Source: Myxococcales bacterium (GTDB lineage: Bacteria > Myxococcota > Myxococcia > Myxococcales > Myxococcaceae). From it: 51,218 bases of DNA. Under the pieces are notes generated by a model. The model made no database searches. It saw only the letters and a program-made list of their open reading frames with translations, and had not been told where the DNA came from. How positions within the stretch are numbered: the stretch's first letter is position 1; each line of letters begins with the position of its first letter. This document shows positions 16,744 to 25,900 of the stretch, in pieces. Location: assembly GCA_030681895.1 (NCBI GenBank), contig JAUXRI010000230.1, positions 1 to 51,218 on the forward strand. The letters run 5' to 3'. Position numbers and translations under genes: made by a program.

Positions 16744-17328
16744 TCACCCACCCAGACGCGAGCTCAGAATCGGCCCCATCAGCGCGTACGCCACGCCGTG
16801 CAGGAACTTCGGCACCATCGGCAGCGCCTGCGACATCCACTTCGTCCGGTCCCAGTGCTCGACCTGCGAGGCGACCTTGCCCTCGGCGTCGAAGGTCAGC
16901 GTCGACTCGATCTCGTTGTGCACCTTGTTGCCGAACATCACGTAGTCGCACACCCACTTCGCCTTCACCTGGTCGCCCTTCACCTCGAGCACCTCGGCCT
17001 TGAAGCTCGCGAACGGCGGCGCGCCCTTCCACATGCCCATGATGCTGGAGCGCTTGCTCAGGGTGAACATGTCGTCCTTGAACTTCGCGTCGGGCCGGTA
17101 GTGCTGCTCGAGTGCCTTGTGGTCTCCGCGGCCGAACGCAGCGAAGAACTGCTCGGCTGTGGCGGCGTTGCGGGTCTCGGTTGCTGTCGCCGTCGCGGTT
17201 GGCGCGGCCTTTCCACTCTTCGCGACCCAGCCCTGCGGCGCGACGGGAGCGGGTGCGTCCGGCGTCGTCGCTGCACTCACGGACGGCTGCGGCGTGGTAA
17301 CCACTCGTTGACCGCTCTGGACCTTCAC
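16744..17328 (-). CDS. NTF2-like (SnoaL-type) protein
   Basis: The 194-aa protein starts at GTG 17328 with a strong AGGAGG site 5 nt before it. Residues about 1-50 are Ala/Thr/Pro-rich and probably disordered. Residues about 52-165 match the nuclear-transport-factor-2/SnoaL fold: AEQFFAAFGRGDHKALEQHYRPDAKFKDDMF, then EVLEVKGDQVKAKWVCDYVMF and STLTFDAEGKVASQVEHWD. The family includes ketosteroid isomerases and small-molecule binding proteins; no catalytic assignment is possible. It is divergent from the TetR gene with a palindrome between them, and so is probably a target of that repressor. Confidence 0.8.
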   Translation of the reverse strand: MKVQSGQRVVTTPQPSVSAATTPDAPAPVAPQGWVAKSGKAAPTATATATETRNAATAEQFFAAFGRGDHKALEQHYRPDAKFKDDMFTLSKRSSIMGMWKGAPPFASFKAEVLEVKGDQVKAKWVCDYVMFGNKVHNEIESTLTFDAEGKVASQVEHWDRTKWMSQALPMVPKFLHGVAYALMGPILSSRLGG

Positions 17329-17355
17329 GATGCCTCCTCGGCAATTCCAATTTGA

Positions 17356-17371
17356 GAAACACTACCGTTTC
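17356..17371. promoter_or_regulatory. Candidate TetR operator GAAAC-N6-GTTTC
   Basis: A perfect 5-bp inverted repeat with a 6-bp centre (actacc) lies midway between the start codons of the NTF2-like gene (17328) and the TetR gene (17401). The placement fits a site controlling both. Confidence 0.5.
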
Positions 17372-17400
17372 CCGACGGGCGCCGTCAAGGCGGGCCGGCC

Positions 17401-17979
17401 ATGACGCTGCTCGAGCGCCGCGTGAACCGTCCGCGCACGCGTGAAGAAGCGCGCGACACCCAGCAGCGTCGGCTGTTGCTCGCGATGGCGCAGTTGGTGG
17501 GAAAGAACGGCTACGGCGACACCAGCATCGCGCAGGTCATCGAGCGCGCCGGCGTCTCGCGGAAGACGTTCTACGAGTTCTTCGCCGACAAGCAGGCCTG
17601 CTTCCTCGAGGCCTACGCCGAGCTCTCGGGCCTGCTCGTCGACACGCTGGTGGCCGAAGGCGAACGCACCGGCGATGACGGGCGCACCGAAGCGCAGCTG
17701 CGCCGCTACCTCGAGGCGCTCTCGAAAGACCCGCTCGTCGCGCGCGCATTCATCGTCGAGGTGTTGTCGTCGGGCCCGAAGGGGCTCGTCGCACGCGAAG
17801 CCGTGAACCGTCGCTTCGCCGACCTCGTCTTCGCCCACACCTCGGAGGACGCGTTCGTGCGCAAGGCCATCATCGGTGGCGTCAACGACGTGGTGGCCGG
17901 CGCCATTCTCGCGGGCGAGGAAGACTTCACGCCGCTGCTCCCGAAGCTGACGCGCTTCGTGTTGCGCAAGTGGAGCTGA
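17401..17979 (+). CDS. TetR-family transcriptional regulator
   Basis: The 192-aa protein has a TetR N-terminal HTH at residues about 20-68 (RLLLAMAQLVGKNGYGDTSIAQVIERAGVSRKTFYEFFADK) and an all-helical ligand-binding C-terminal domain. Length and layout are typical. It is divergent from the NTF2-like gene with 72 bp between start codons and a GAAAC/GTTTC palindrome in the gap. Autorepression and control of the NTF2-like gene are likely. Its stop lies only 3 bp from the stop of the convergent O-methyltransferase gene. The effector is unknown. Confidence 0.9.
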   Translation: MTLLERRVNRPRTREEARDTQQRRLLLAMAQLVGKNGYGDTSIAQVIERAGVSRKTFYEFFADKQACFLEAYAELSGLLVDTLVAEGERTGDDGRTEAQLRRYLEALSKDPLVARAFIVEVLSSGPKGLVAREAVNRRFADLVFAHTSEDAFVRKAIIGGVNDVVAGAILAGEEDFTPLLPKLTRFVLRKWS

Positions 17980-17982
17980 CCG

Positions 17983-19002
17983 TCAGCCCTTCTTCTTCGC
18001 GACGACGAGCGAGCCCTTTTCCCGTGGGTCGAGGTCGATGCGCGTCGGCGTCTCGAACCCGCTGCTCGTCAGCCACGAGGACAGCTCGTCGAAGCTGTAG
18101 GTGCGCGTCGCGGTCTCGACCAGCAGCGTGAGGCGGAACGCGGCGTCGTAGAGGTCGAGCGGCGTTCCCGAGAGGTACTCGTGAATCAAGAGCAGCCCGC
18201 CGGGCCTGAGCACGCGGCCGACGTGCGCGATGACGGCGCGGTTGTCGTCGGCGGTCTGGTTGTGCGCGACCGAGAGATAGAAGACGGCGTCGTAGCCATC
18301 ACCCCAGTCGCCCGCGAGCAGGTTTCCGGGCCGCAGGCTGATGCGCTCGCTCAACTTCGCCTCGGCGAGCGTCGCGGCGGTCTTCGTCAGCGCGCTCGGC
18401 AGGTCGACGATGACGGCGTCGAGCCCGGGGTACCTGCGGCAGAAGGCGATGGAGTGGAGCCCGTGCGAGCCGCCGAGGTCGAGCAGGCGCGCGGCACCAT
18501 CGGGGAGTGACACCTTCGCGAGCAGGTCGGGCCCCAGGTGCTGCGCGAAGGCGTGCATGTAGCTCGAGAAGACGGGGCCCCAGTGTGGGCGCTCCTCCAT
18601 CGACTCCCAGAGCGTCTTCGCGGGCGCGCCCTTGCGGACCGCAGCGGTGAGGTTGCTCATCAACGACCAGGACTCGGCCGTCCACAGCAGGCCGGCGGTG
18701 TAGTCGACACCCGAGGCGTGCTTCCCGGTGAACCAGCCAGCGCGCGCGGTGTTCGCGAAGCCCGCGTCCGTCTGCGTGAGGTAGCCGAGCGCGACCAGGA
18801 AGTCCGCGAGGTGGCCGGCGCCGAACTCGCTGGCGCCGATGGCCCGGGCGAGCTCAGGCAGCGGGAGCGGCCCGTCGGCCAGCGCTTCGAACAGCCGCAA
18901 TTGGCCCGCCGAGATGAGCGCGGCGGCCTTCATCATCGGCAAATAGACATCGACCATCGGCAGATCGGCGCCTTCGTCATTCCACACAATCTGCTTCGAC
19001 AA
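17983..19002 (-). CDS. SAM-dependent O-methyltransferase with dimerisation domain
   Basis: This protein resembles the acetylserotonin O-methyltransferase/plant O-methyltransferase group. The N-terminal half has a winged-helix dimerisation domain (LISAGQLRLFEALADGPLPLPELARAIGAS). The C-terminal half is a SAM-binding domain with motif I LLDLGGSHGLHS and the later PGGLLLIHEYL. It lacks an obvious targeting signal, so it is cytoplasmic. A TTG at 19002 (339 aa) has GAGGAAG upstream; ATG 18957 (324 aa) is the alternative. The TTG start leaves only 21 bp to the divergent transporter start, so promoters would sit inside coding sequence. The substrate is unknown; a small phenolic metabolite is likely. 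Confidence 0.82.
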   Translation of the reverse strand: MSKQIVWNDEGADLPMVDVYLPMMKAAALISAGQLRLFEALADGPLPLPELARAIGASEFGAGHLADFLVALGYLTQTDAGFANTARAGWFTGKHASGVDYTAGLLWTAESWSLMSNLTAAVRKGAPAKTLWESMEERPHWGPVFSSYMHAFAQHLGPDLLAKVSLPDGAARLLDLGGSHGLHSIAFCRRYPGLDAVIVDLPSALTKTAATLAEAKLSERISLRPGNLLAGDWGDGYDAVFYLSVAHNQTADDNRAVIAHVGRVLRPGGLLLIHEYLSGTPLDLYDAAFRLTLLVETATRTYSFDELSSWLTSSGFETPTRIDLDPREKGSLVVAKKKG

Positions 19003-19023
19003 ATGGGCACTTCCTCGTGAGTA

Positions 19024-19734
19024 ATGGGGCCCCGCATGACTCCCGCGACCAGCGTCCCCGTCAGAAACTACCGCTACTACGATTTGATCATGGCGGCCTT
19101 CGTCTGCGTGCTCCTGTGCGCAAACCTGGTCGGCGTCAGCAAGGCCGTCACCATTGGTGGCTTCACGTTTGGCGCCGGCAACATTTTCTTTCCCCTGAGC
19201 TACCTGTTCGGGGACGTGCTGACCGAGGTGTACGGCTACGCGCGCTCCCGCAAGGTGGTGTGGGCGGGCTTCGGAGCGCTGGCCTACGTCTCGGTGATGA
19301 GCGCGGTGGTGGTGGCGTTGCCGCCTGCGGCGAGCTGGCACGGGCAGGAAGCGCTCGAGGCGGTGTTCGGCGCGACGTGGCGCACCTCGATGGCGTCGCT
19401 GCTGGGCTACGCGTGCGGAGAGTTCGCCAACTCGGTCACGCTCGCGAAGCTGAAGGTGAAGACGCAGGGGCGCTTCTTGTGGATGCGCACCATCGGCTCG
19501 ACGGTGGTGGGCGAGGCGGCCGACACGCTCGTGTTCTACCCGCTCGCGTTCTTCGGCACCTGGAGCAACGAGCTCCTCCTCACCGTGATGATGGGGAACT
19601 ACGCGCTGAAGGTGGCGTGGGAAGTGCTCGCGACGCCGGTGACGTACCGCGTGGTGGCGTTCCTCAAGAAGAAGGAGAACGAGGACTACTTCGACCGCGA
19701 CACCGACTTCACGCCGTTCTCGTTGAAGACGTGA
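19024..19734 (+). CDS. Queuosine-precursor transporter (YhhQ/VUT family)
   Basis: The 236-aa membrane protein has about six hydrophobic helices and the family signature NIFFPLSYLFGDVLTEVYGYARSRKVVW near residues 60-85. Members of this VUT/DUF165 family (E. coli YhhQ) import queuosine precursors for tRNA modification. A C-terminal charged tail (KKKENEDYFDRDTDF) faces the cytoplasm. Two ATG codons (19024 and 19036) are possible starts; neither has a strong ribosome site. No preQ1 riboswitch fits the short upstream gap. It is convergent with the LysM gene (7 bp between stops). Confidence 0.85.
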   Translation: MGPRMTPATSVPVRNYRYYDLIMAAFVCVLLCANLVGVSKAVTIGGFTFGAGNIFFPLSYLFGDVLTEVYGYARSRKVVWAGFGALAYVSVMSAVVVALPPAASWHGQEALEAVFGATWRTSMASLLGYACGEFANSVTLAKLKVKTQGRFLWMRTIGSTVVGEAADTLVFYPLAFFGTWSNELLLTVMMGNYALKVAWEVLATPVTYRVVAFLKKKENEDYFDRDTDFTPFSLKT

Positions 19735-19741
19735 GGTCCGT

Positions 19742-20362
19742 TCAGATCGGCTGGAACACCTTGAAGCCCGAACGCCCGCCCGCACCCAGCGTGTTGCGCT
19801 CGATGAAGTCGGAGATCGACGAACGGCCGTCTCCGGTGGTGATGGCCGTGTGGCCGTAGATGGACCCGAGGCGGCTCGAGGTCTTTTCCCAGGTGAGCAC
19901 GAGGCCGGGGATCTTCAGCGCTTCGGCCAGCGAGAGGTTGACCTGCTTGAACTTGCTGCGCGGCAGGTTGTTGTCGATCTGATTGCCGTTGCCCCAGACC
20001 TTGATGCCCATGGTCTTCTGGATGGTGCGGCTGACGCCGGTCGCGCAGAGGCCCTGGCTGTTGTACCCGCCCATGCCCATGGCGACGCCGCGCGCGTTCG
20101 CCGCGAGCCGCTGCATCGTCTGCGACGCGGTCAGCTTTCCGCCGCCCGACGCCACCGGGGCTGCGCCACCACCGCCTGAAGGCTTCTTCGCCGGCGCGGG
20201 CTTGCTGGGAGCCGGCTGGAAGCTGTCGACCTTCAGGTTCGCGCCCGCGTAGATGAGGTTCACGTTGCGAATGCCGTTCGCCTTGGCCAGCGCCGAGACC
20301 GAGGTGTTGAAGCGGGCTGCCAGCGCGCTCAGGGTGTCGCCGCGGCGGATCGTGTAGTTCAT
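19742..20362 (-). CDS. LysM protein with Cys/His hydrolase-like domain, no signal peptide
   Basis: This 206-aa protein begins directly with a LysM domain (residues 2-46, YTIRRGDTLSALAARFNTSV...). A Pro/Ala/Lys/Gly linker follows (50-76). The C-terminal domain (about 77-206) has a Cys in GLCATGV (Cys106) and a His in IYGHTAI (His171), the spacing seen in CHAP/NlpC-type amidases and peptidases, with the Cys and His surrounded by hydrophobic residues as in that fold. No signal peptide is present, so export would need lysis, a contractile injection device or a non-classical route. Peptidoglycan hydrolysis is inferred; catalytic competence is unproven. Confidence 0.75.
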   Translation of the reverse strand: MNYTIRRGDTLSALAARFNTSVSALAKANGIRNVNLIYAGANLKVDSFQPAPSKPAPAKKPSGGGGAAPVASGGGKLTASQTMQRLAANARGVAMGMGGYNSQGLCATGVSRTIQKTMGIKVWGNGNQIDNNLPRSKFKQVNLSLAEALKIPGLVLTWEKTSSRLGSIYGHTAITTGDGRSSISDFIERNTLGAGGRSGFKVFQPI

Positions 20363-20413
20363 GTGGGTATTGTCGACACACGGCGGTTCTCATTCGGCGC
20401 GAGTGTTGGGAAG

Positions 20414-20430
20414 CCGGCTTACAAAGCCGG
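20414..20430. promoter_or_regulatory. Palindrome CCGGCTT-ACA-AAGCCGG between divergent genes
   Basis: Perfect 7-bp arms with a 3-nt centre lie 52 bp upstream of the LysM start codon and about 90 bp upstream of the MscS start codon. It is a candidate operator shared by the two divergent genes, or a leader hairpin. Confidence 0.35.
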
Positions 20431-20518
20431 GCCATTTCCACCCCCATTTTCAGCGCCGTGAAGCGAGCGCCCAGCGCTGAAGCGTCGCTTTCCGAGCGCC
20501 GCACGCGCATAAGACTGG

Positions 20519-21787
20519 ATGCGCTCGAGCATTCTGCAGCTGGTGCTTCACGCGGCCCCTGCGCCGGGCGCCTCCGATGGTGGCGTCACGGTGGTGGTGG
20601 TGCACGAGCGGTCGCTCGACGTCGCGCAACAAGCGGTGGTGGTGGCGGCCCAGGGCCTGCGCGGCTCGATGCCCGACTGGCTGTTGCTCCCCTCGCTCTC
20701 GGGCCTGGAGCGGTGGCAGTGGCTGGGTCTTCTGGTGGTGGTGGCGCTGGCGGCGCTGGTGTCGGTGGGGCTGCAGCGCGTGACGGGCGCAGTGCTGGAG
20801 CGTGTGGCTGCGCGCACCGCGACGACGGCCGACGACGTGCTGCTCGAGCGGCTCCGCGGGCCGCTGCGCATGTTCTGGTTCGGGGTGCTGGGGCAGCTCT
20901 TCTTGTACTCGCTGGCGCTGCCCGACGCCGCGCACGAGTGGGCGCAGCGACTGTTCCGGGTGCTGCTGGCGGTGGGCTTCTTCTGGGGCCTGTCGCGGGC
21001 CGTCGGCGTCTGGGCGACGCGCTACCTGGCCAGCGAGCGGGCGTTGGCGAACCCGGGCAGCCGCGCGGTCGTGAACCTCTTTGGCCGGGTGGGGCAGCTG
21101 GCGGTGCTGGCCATCGCGGTGCTGATGGGGCTGTCCGAGCTGGGCTTCGCGGTCAGCAGCGTGGTGGCGGGTCTCGGTATCGGCGGCATCGCGCTGGCGC
21201 TGGGCGCGCAGAAGACGCTGGAGAACGTGTTCGGCGCCTTCGCGCTCGCGGTCGACCAGCCGTTTCGTGAAGGAGATTTCGTCAAAGTCGAAGACTTCGT
21301 CGGCACCGTCGAGGGCGTGGGCCTGCGCTCGACGCGTATTCGCACGCTCGACCGGACCCTCATCTCGATGCCCAACGGCAAGCTGGCTGACCAGCGCCTC
21401 GAGACGTTCGCCGCGCGCGACCGCTTCCGACTCAGCACCACCATCGGGCTCACCTACGGCACCACCGCGGCGCAGCTGCGCGGCGTGCGCGACGGCCTCG
21501 AGCGAATTCTGCGTGCGCACCCGAAGCTGTGGCCCGACTCGGTGATGGTGCGCTTCGTGGGGTTCGGAGCGTCGTCGCTCGACCTCGAGGTGATGTGCTG
21601 GTTCCTGGTGAAGGACTACGACGAGTTCGTGCTCGTTCGTGAAGAGGTGCTGCTCAGCTTCATGGAGGAGGTCGAGGCGCAGGGCTCGGGCTTCGCGTTC
21701 CCCACGCAGACCGTGCATCTGGTGCAGGCGAAGCCGGCAGTGGCTCCGCTCGCGTCGGCAGAAGACAAGAGCGCTGGAGTTCCCTGA
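20519..21787 (+). CDS. MscS-family mechanosensitive channel
   Basis: This 422-aa integral membrane protein has about four hydrophobic helices; the last (residues about 200-235, VSSVVAGLGIGGIALALGAQKTLENVFGAFALAV) is the pore-lining Gly/Ala helix characteristic of MscS. It is followed by the MscS beta domain (FREGDFVKVEDFVGTVEGVGLRSTRIRTLDRTLISMPNG) and the C-terminal vestibule. Such channels release solutes when membrane tension rises during osmotic downshock. An extra N-terminal segment (residues 1-65) contains a possible signal or periplasmic helix. The gene is divergent from the LysM gene across a 156-bp gap. Confidence 0.92.
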   Translation: MRSSILQLVLHAAPAPGASDGGVTVVVVHERSLDVAQQAVVVAAQGLRGSMPDWLLLPSLSGLERWQWLGLLVVVALAALVSVGLQRVTGAVLERVAARTATTADDVLLERLRGPLRMFWFGVLGQLFLYSLALPDAAHEWAQRLFRVLLAVGFFWGLSRAVGVWATRYLASERALANPGSRAVVNLFGRVGQLAVLAIAVLMGLSELGFAVSSVVAGLGIGGIALALGAQKTLENVFGAFALAVDQPFREGDFVKVEDFVGTVEGVGLRSTRIRTLDRTLISMPNGKLADQRLETFAARDRFRLSTTIGLTYGTTAAQLRGVRDGLERILRAHPKLWPDSVMVRFVGFGASSLDLEVMCWFLVKDYDEFVLVREEVLLSFMEEVEAQGSGFAFPTQTVHLVQAKPAVAPLASAEDKSAGVP

Positions 21788-21846
21788 CCGCGAGCCGTGA
21801 TTCCGTAGCGCGAGTCGTGCCTGCACAGGGGTTCCGACCCGAAGTG

Positions 21847-22332
21847 TCACGATTCGAAGTCGATGACCCACTGGCGCTGCTCGTCGGTGTCTGGAACCGG
21901 CAGGCCGCGAGCCGCTGCGATTCGCGCAAGCGCGTCCGTGCCATCGATTCCCTGCATTCGGAGCACTGACGCGGCCACGAGCGATGCGCGACCGATGCCC
22001 ATTCGACAGTGAATCGCGATGGAGCTCCCTGAAACGAGCTCGGTCTGGAGCGCTGCGATGAACGTCTTCGTAGCGATGGTGCTCGGGGGGAGCTCCCTGT
22101 CGGGAATCGGGAAGGAGCGGAATCGAAGCCCGACTTGCTCGCAGGCCTGCGGCTCGCCCTCGAGGCCAAGCTCAGAGACCTCGTCATGCGTGAGGAGCGA
22201 GACGACCACGTCGATGCCAGCAGTCTTGAGGCCTCGCATCTCGTCCTCGAGCCAGTCGCCCGCTCGCGGCCGCGCCATCGTCGCCAGCCGGCCTGCAGCA
22301 CCGGTCTCGACCCAGTACAGGTTCGTTCTCAT
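21847..22332 (-). CDS. Protein tyrosine phosphatase, dual-specificity type
   Basis: This 161-aa protein has the Cys-based phosphatase signature HCRMGIGRAS: Cys109, five residues, Arg115. The probable general-acid loop is FPIPDRELP (Asp78). The ATG at 22332 has GGAGAG just upstream; longer frames add a non-homologous stretch. Length and order fit small bacterial dual-specificity/tyrosine phosphatases that remove phosphate from Tyr or Ser/Thr residues or from lipids. It is cytoplasmic. It lies 94 bp downstream of the zinc-ribbon membrane protein gene on the same strand. The substrate is unknown. Confidence 0.88.
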   Translation of the reverse strand: MRTNLYWVETGAAGRLATMARPRAGDWLEDEMRGLKTAGIDVVVSLLTHDEVSELGLEGEPQACEQVGLRFRSFPIPDRELPPSTIATKTFIAALQTELVSGSSIAIHCRMGIGRASLVAASVLRMQGIDGTDALARIAAARGLPVPDTDEQRQWVIDFES

Positions 22333-22426
22333 CTGCTCTCCATTTTCGCTGTTCGATGCGACGCAGCGGTGTGCCTTCGCGCAGGCCATGCTCAACGCAT
22401 GCGGCGCTCGGCGTTCGTCACGCCGT

Positions 22427-22828
22427 TCAATCGCGTTCGTCTGGCTCGCCCTTCCGGGCGTACTGGTCGACGTTGAGCGGCGCGGCTGCATCTTGCCGCG
22501 CGACACGGCGCGGGTTGAGCAAGATGGCTCCGAGGAGAAGGGCCAGGCCGAGGCCGACGACGGGGTGAGCGAGGCGGCCGAAATTAAGAAGCTCAAGGCC
22601 AATCCCCAGCGCGGTGATTGGGACGCCGGAGAACGCAGCGAGCAACCGTTTCCTGGTGTTCTTCCGAACGAAGCCCGGGTCTCGGGAGATCACTTCAGCT
22701 CGCGACTCCCGCACGGCATCGAAGGAGACGTGGCACTCAGGGCACTGGCCGCTCGCCGACACTTCGTCCCATTCGGCATCCGCCTCCCGGACCCGGCGAC
22801 CACATGCTCTGCACTGGATGATCAGCAA
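22427..22828 (-). CDS. Zinc-ribbon membrane protein of unknown function
   Basis: This 133-aa protein starts at TTG 22828 (GGGATC upstream). The N-terminus has a four-Cys zinc-ribbon: CRACGRR (residues 6-9) and CPECH (about 29-32). Two hydrophobic segments follow (about 65-85 and 90-107), separated by a short loop, and the C-terminus is charged. The ribbon would sit in the cytoplasm. No family is recognised. It could form a unit with the phosphatase gene downstream. Confidence 0.65.
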   Translation of the reverse strand: MLIIQCRACGRRVREADAEWDEVSASGQCPECHVSFDAVRESRAEVISRDPGFVRKNTRKRLLAAFSGVPITALGIGLELLNFGRLAHPVVGLGLALLLGAILLNPRRVARQDAAAPLNVDQYARKGEPDERD

Positions 22829-22948
22829 GGTGGATCCCGTGACGACGTCGACGGTGGCCGCTGACCCGGAGACGAACTCTTCGTCACGCCGGAATCAACG
22901 CTGGGTCAGATGGCACGGTCGATAAGCAGCAGTGCGCCCCTGGAATTC

Positions 22949-22964
22949 CTCCGCGTCCGCGGAG
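22949..22964 (-). terminator. Stem-loop directly after AddA-like gene
   Basis: Arms CTCCGCG and CGCGGAG are perfectly complementary with a 2-nt centre and begin 2 nt past the stop of the AddA-like gene. No T-run follows. Confidence 0.4.
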
Positions 22965-22966
22965 CT

Positions 22967-25900
22967 TCACACGCGCAAGATGAGGCCGCTCACCGGCTTG
23001 CCCGTCGCGCGAGAGATGGCGCGCACGTAGGCGAGCGTCTGCGTCTCGTACTTCGTGAGGCTGTCGTCGATGGCGGCGTCGGTCTTGAACTCCACCACCA
23101 CCCAACCGTCGTCCGTCTCGTACGCGAGGTCGATGACGCCCTCGACGACGGTGCCATCGCTGAGGTGGTCGACGAGCGAGGCCTCACGGCGCACCTGCTT
23201 CGCGCGTCGTGCGGCCTCGAACACGCGGTGCGCGAGCGCGGCGTCGACGGCCTTCACGGCGGCTTCGATTTCATCGTCTGGCGCGCGGAGCGAACGTCCC
23301 ATCACCTCGACGACACGACGCACCTGCGCCGCCTGTGCATCGAGCGCCACCGTCGCGAGGCACGCGTGCACGAGCTCTCCAAACCGCCGTCCGGTCGGGC
23401 GGCCTTCGCGCTGCGCTGACGTCAGCTCGACTGGAACGACGGGCGCGTTCGGGTCGTTCGGCAGGTCTCTGGCCACCTTCACCGTCATGCTGGGGAGCGC
23501 GCCCAGCGCCACGGCGTCGGTCTTCTCCTGCTGCCACGTCTGGTACGCCGCGATGCTCTTCGGGCCTTCGACGTCATCGTCGCGGAGCGCCTCATCGGCC
23601 TCGAGCCCCGACGCGTCTTCTTTCCCCAGCGACAACCCGCGCGGGTCCCACCACACGACGCGGTTCTTCCCGGACTCCGCGAGGTGCAGGCCCGGCTTCG
23701 GCACGCCCATCGGCAGCGGCCCATCACGGTCGACGATGACGTCGTGGCCGAACGCAGGGCAACCGGGAGCCACCTTCGGCTCGTGCGCGCGCTCCTTCGA
23801 CGGGTACAGCGACGTCGCGAGCACCTCGGTCCACGTGTCCTTCCACTGCTTCTCGCTGCACACCGGCACCACCAGCAGGTCCTTCGCGCGCGTAGCGGCG
23901 ACGTAGCTCAACCGGAGCGCCTCTTCGTTGTCGCGCGCGATGGCGTCGACCTCGTGCTCGCGCAGCTCCGACGGCACGCAGCCCGCGAGGGGATGCACCC
24001 AGAGGTTGCGCTCTGGGTCGACCCAGTGTGACGGCTCCTGGCGCGCGGCGTTCGCGGTGGGCTCGGCGAGAATGACGACGGGGAACTCGAGGCCCTTCGC
24101 CGCGTGCACCGTCATCATGCGCACGCCTTCGAGGCCCTGCTCCACCAGCGGCGCGTCGGGCGCTTCACCTTCGTCCGCTTCTTCTTGCAGCGACTCGACG
24201 ACCTCCCGGAACGAGGTGGAGCGGCGCTCATGTCGTCGTGACACCTCAGCGAGCTGCAGCACGTTCGCGAGCGCCTGTGCTCCGGCGCGCCAGAAGGCGA
24301 CTCCAGCATGCGCGCGCGTCGCCTCGAGGAACTGGTGGAGCGTCGCGGCGACGGGTCGCTCGTTGCGTTTGAAGTGCAGGTCCTTCAGCACGCCGAGCGC
24401 CGTCACCACGTCCTGGAACTGCGGCTCCTCGAGCGTCTCCTTCTCCCACGGCCTCAACGGATGCAGCGAGCCCGCCGACTGTTTGAAGGCGAACAGGACC
24501 TCATCGGTGAGCGCGAAGAACGGCCCGCGGAGCGTCGCGTACACCGACAGCTCGTCCTCTGGTCGGTCGATGGCGAACAACGCCGTGCGCAGCGCCATCA
24601 CCTCTTCGCGATGATGAAACGAGCGCCCGCCCACCAGCACGTGCGGCACTTTTCGCGCCTCGAGCGCCTGCGCGTACGGCCTGGGCACGTCGACCGCACC
24701 CCACCGCCGCAGCCGCTTGAACAGAATGCAGACGTGACGTGGCTGCACCGGCACGCGCGTGCCTTCTTCATCCACCGTCCATCCGCTCGACGTCACCAGC
24801 CACTCGATGAAGGCGCCGACGGCGTCGGGCACGCTCTTCTCGACGGCGTCTTTGCTGGGGTAGCCGCTCGCGGCGAACGGGTGCGGCGCGGGCAGCGCGA
24901 TGAGCGAGGGTTGCTCCTTGTTCGCCTCACGCCACTCGCCGAGAGGCACGTAGTCGGCCTGATGGTCGCCGCGCATCACCTGCGAGAACGCGCCGTTCAC
25001 CGCGGCCTGAATACCGGGCGTGCTGCGGAAGCTCGTCGACAGGTATTCCACTTGCGCGCCGTGCTTCGCGAGGTGCTGCTTCACGCGGTGGTAGAGCAGA
25101 ATGTCGGCGCGGCGGAAGCGGTAGACGCTCTGCTTCGGGTCGCCCACGACGAACAACTTCCCCGGCACCGGAATCGTCTCGTACGGCGCGCTCACCGACG
25201 CGTCGGTCGACGCCAGCAGCAGCACGACTTCACTCTGCAGCGGGTCGGTGTCTTGAAACTCGTCGACGAAGAGGTGCGTGAAGCGCTGCTGCAGTGACTC
25301 GCGCACGCTCTGGTGCCGCTGGAGCAGGTTGCGCGTCAGCAGGAGCAGGTCGACGAAGTCGAGCACGCCCGCACGGTCCTTCTCGTGCTCGTACGCGGCG
25401 ATGACGGGTGAGAGCTCGGTCTGCAACAGCGCGGCGAGGTCGGCGTCACACCGGCGCACCACGTCGCTGAGCGCGCTCCATGCTGCGTCACGCACCACTG
25501 CCAGCATCGCCTCGGAGCGGCCGTTGAGGAACGACACGCCCCACGGCTTCGACTCCCAGAGGAACTTGCTGCTCCCGAGGTCTCGCAGCTGCGCCTCGAG
25601 GCCGTCGTGGTCGCGTGGAGAGACGGACTCGCGGTGGTCGACGTCGTCGACGAAGCGCCGCACCTTGTCGAGCAGCTCGAGGAAGGTGTTCTTGTCCTTC
25701 CCGGGTTTGAGCTTGCAGAACGGCGCGTGGCTCGCGAACTCACGCAGCGGCGTCAAGACGGCGTCGAGGAGCTCGATGCGGTGAAACGGGTCTCTCCTCC
25801 ACGGCGCGTCGAAGTCGCGATGCTCGATGAGCTGCTGCGCCGCGCCGAAGAGCACCAGGCGTGGCGGCTGGGCGTCACGGCCGCGCGCCTTGCGCCTCAA

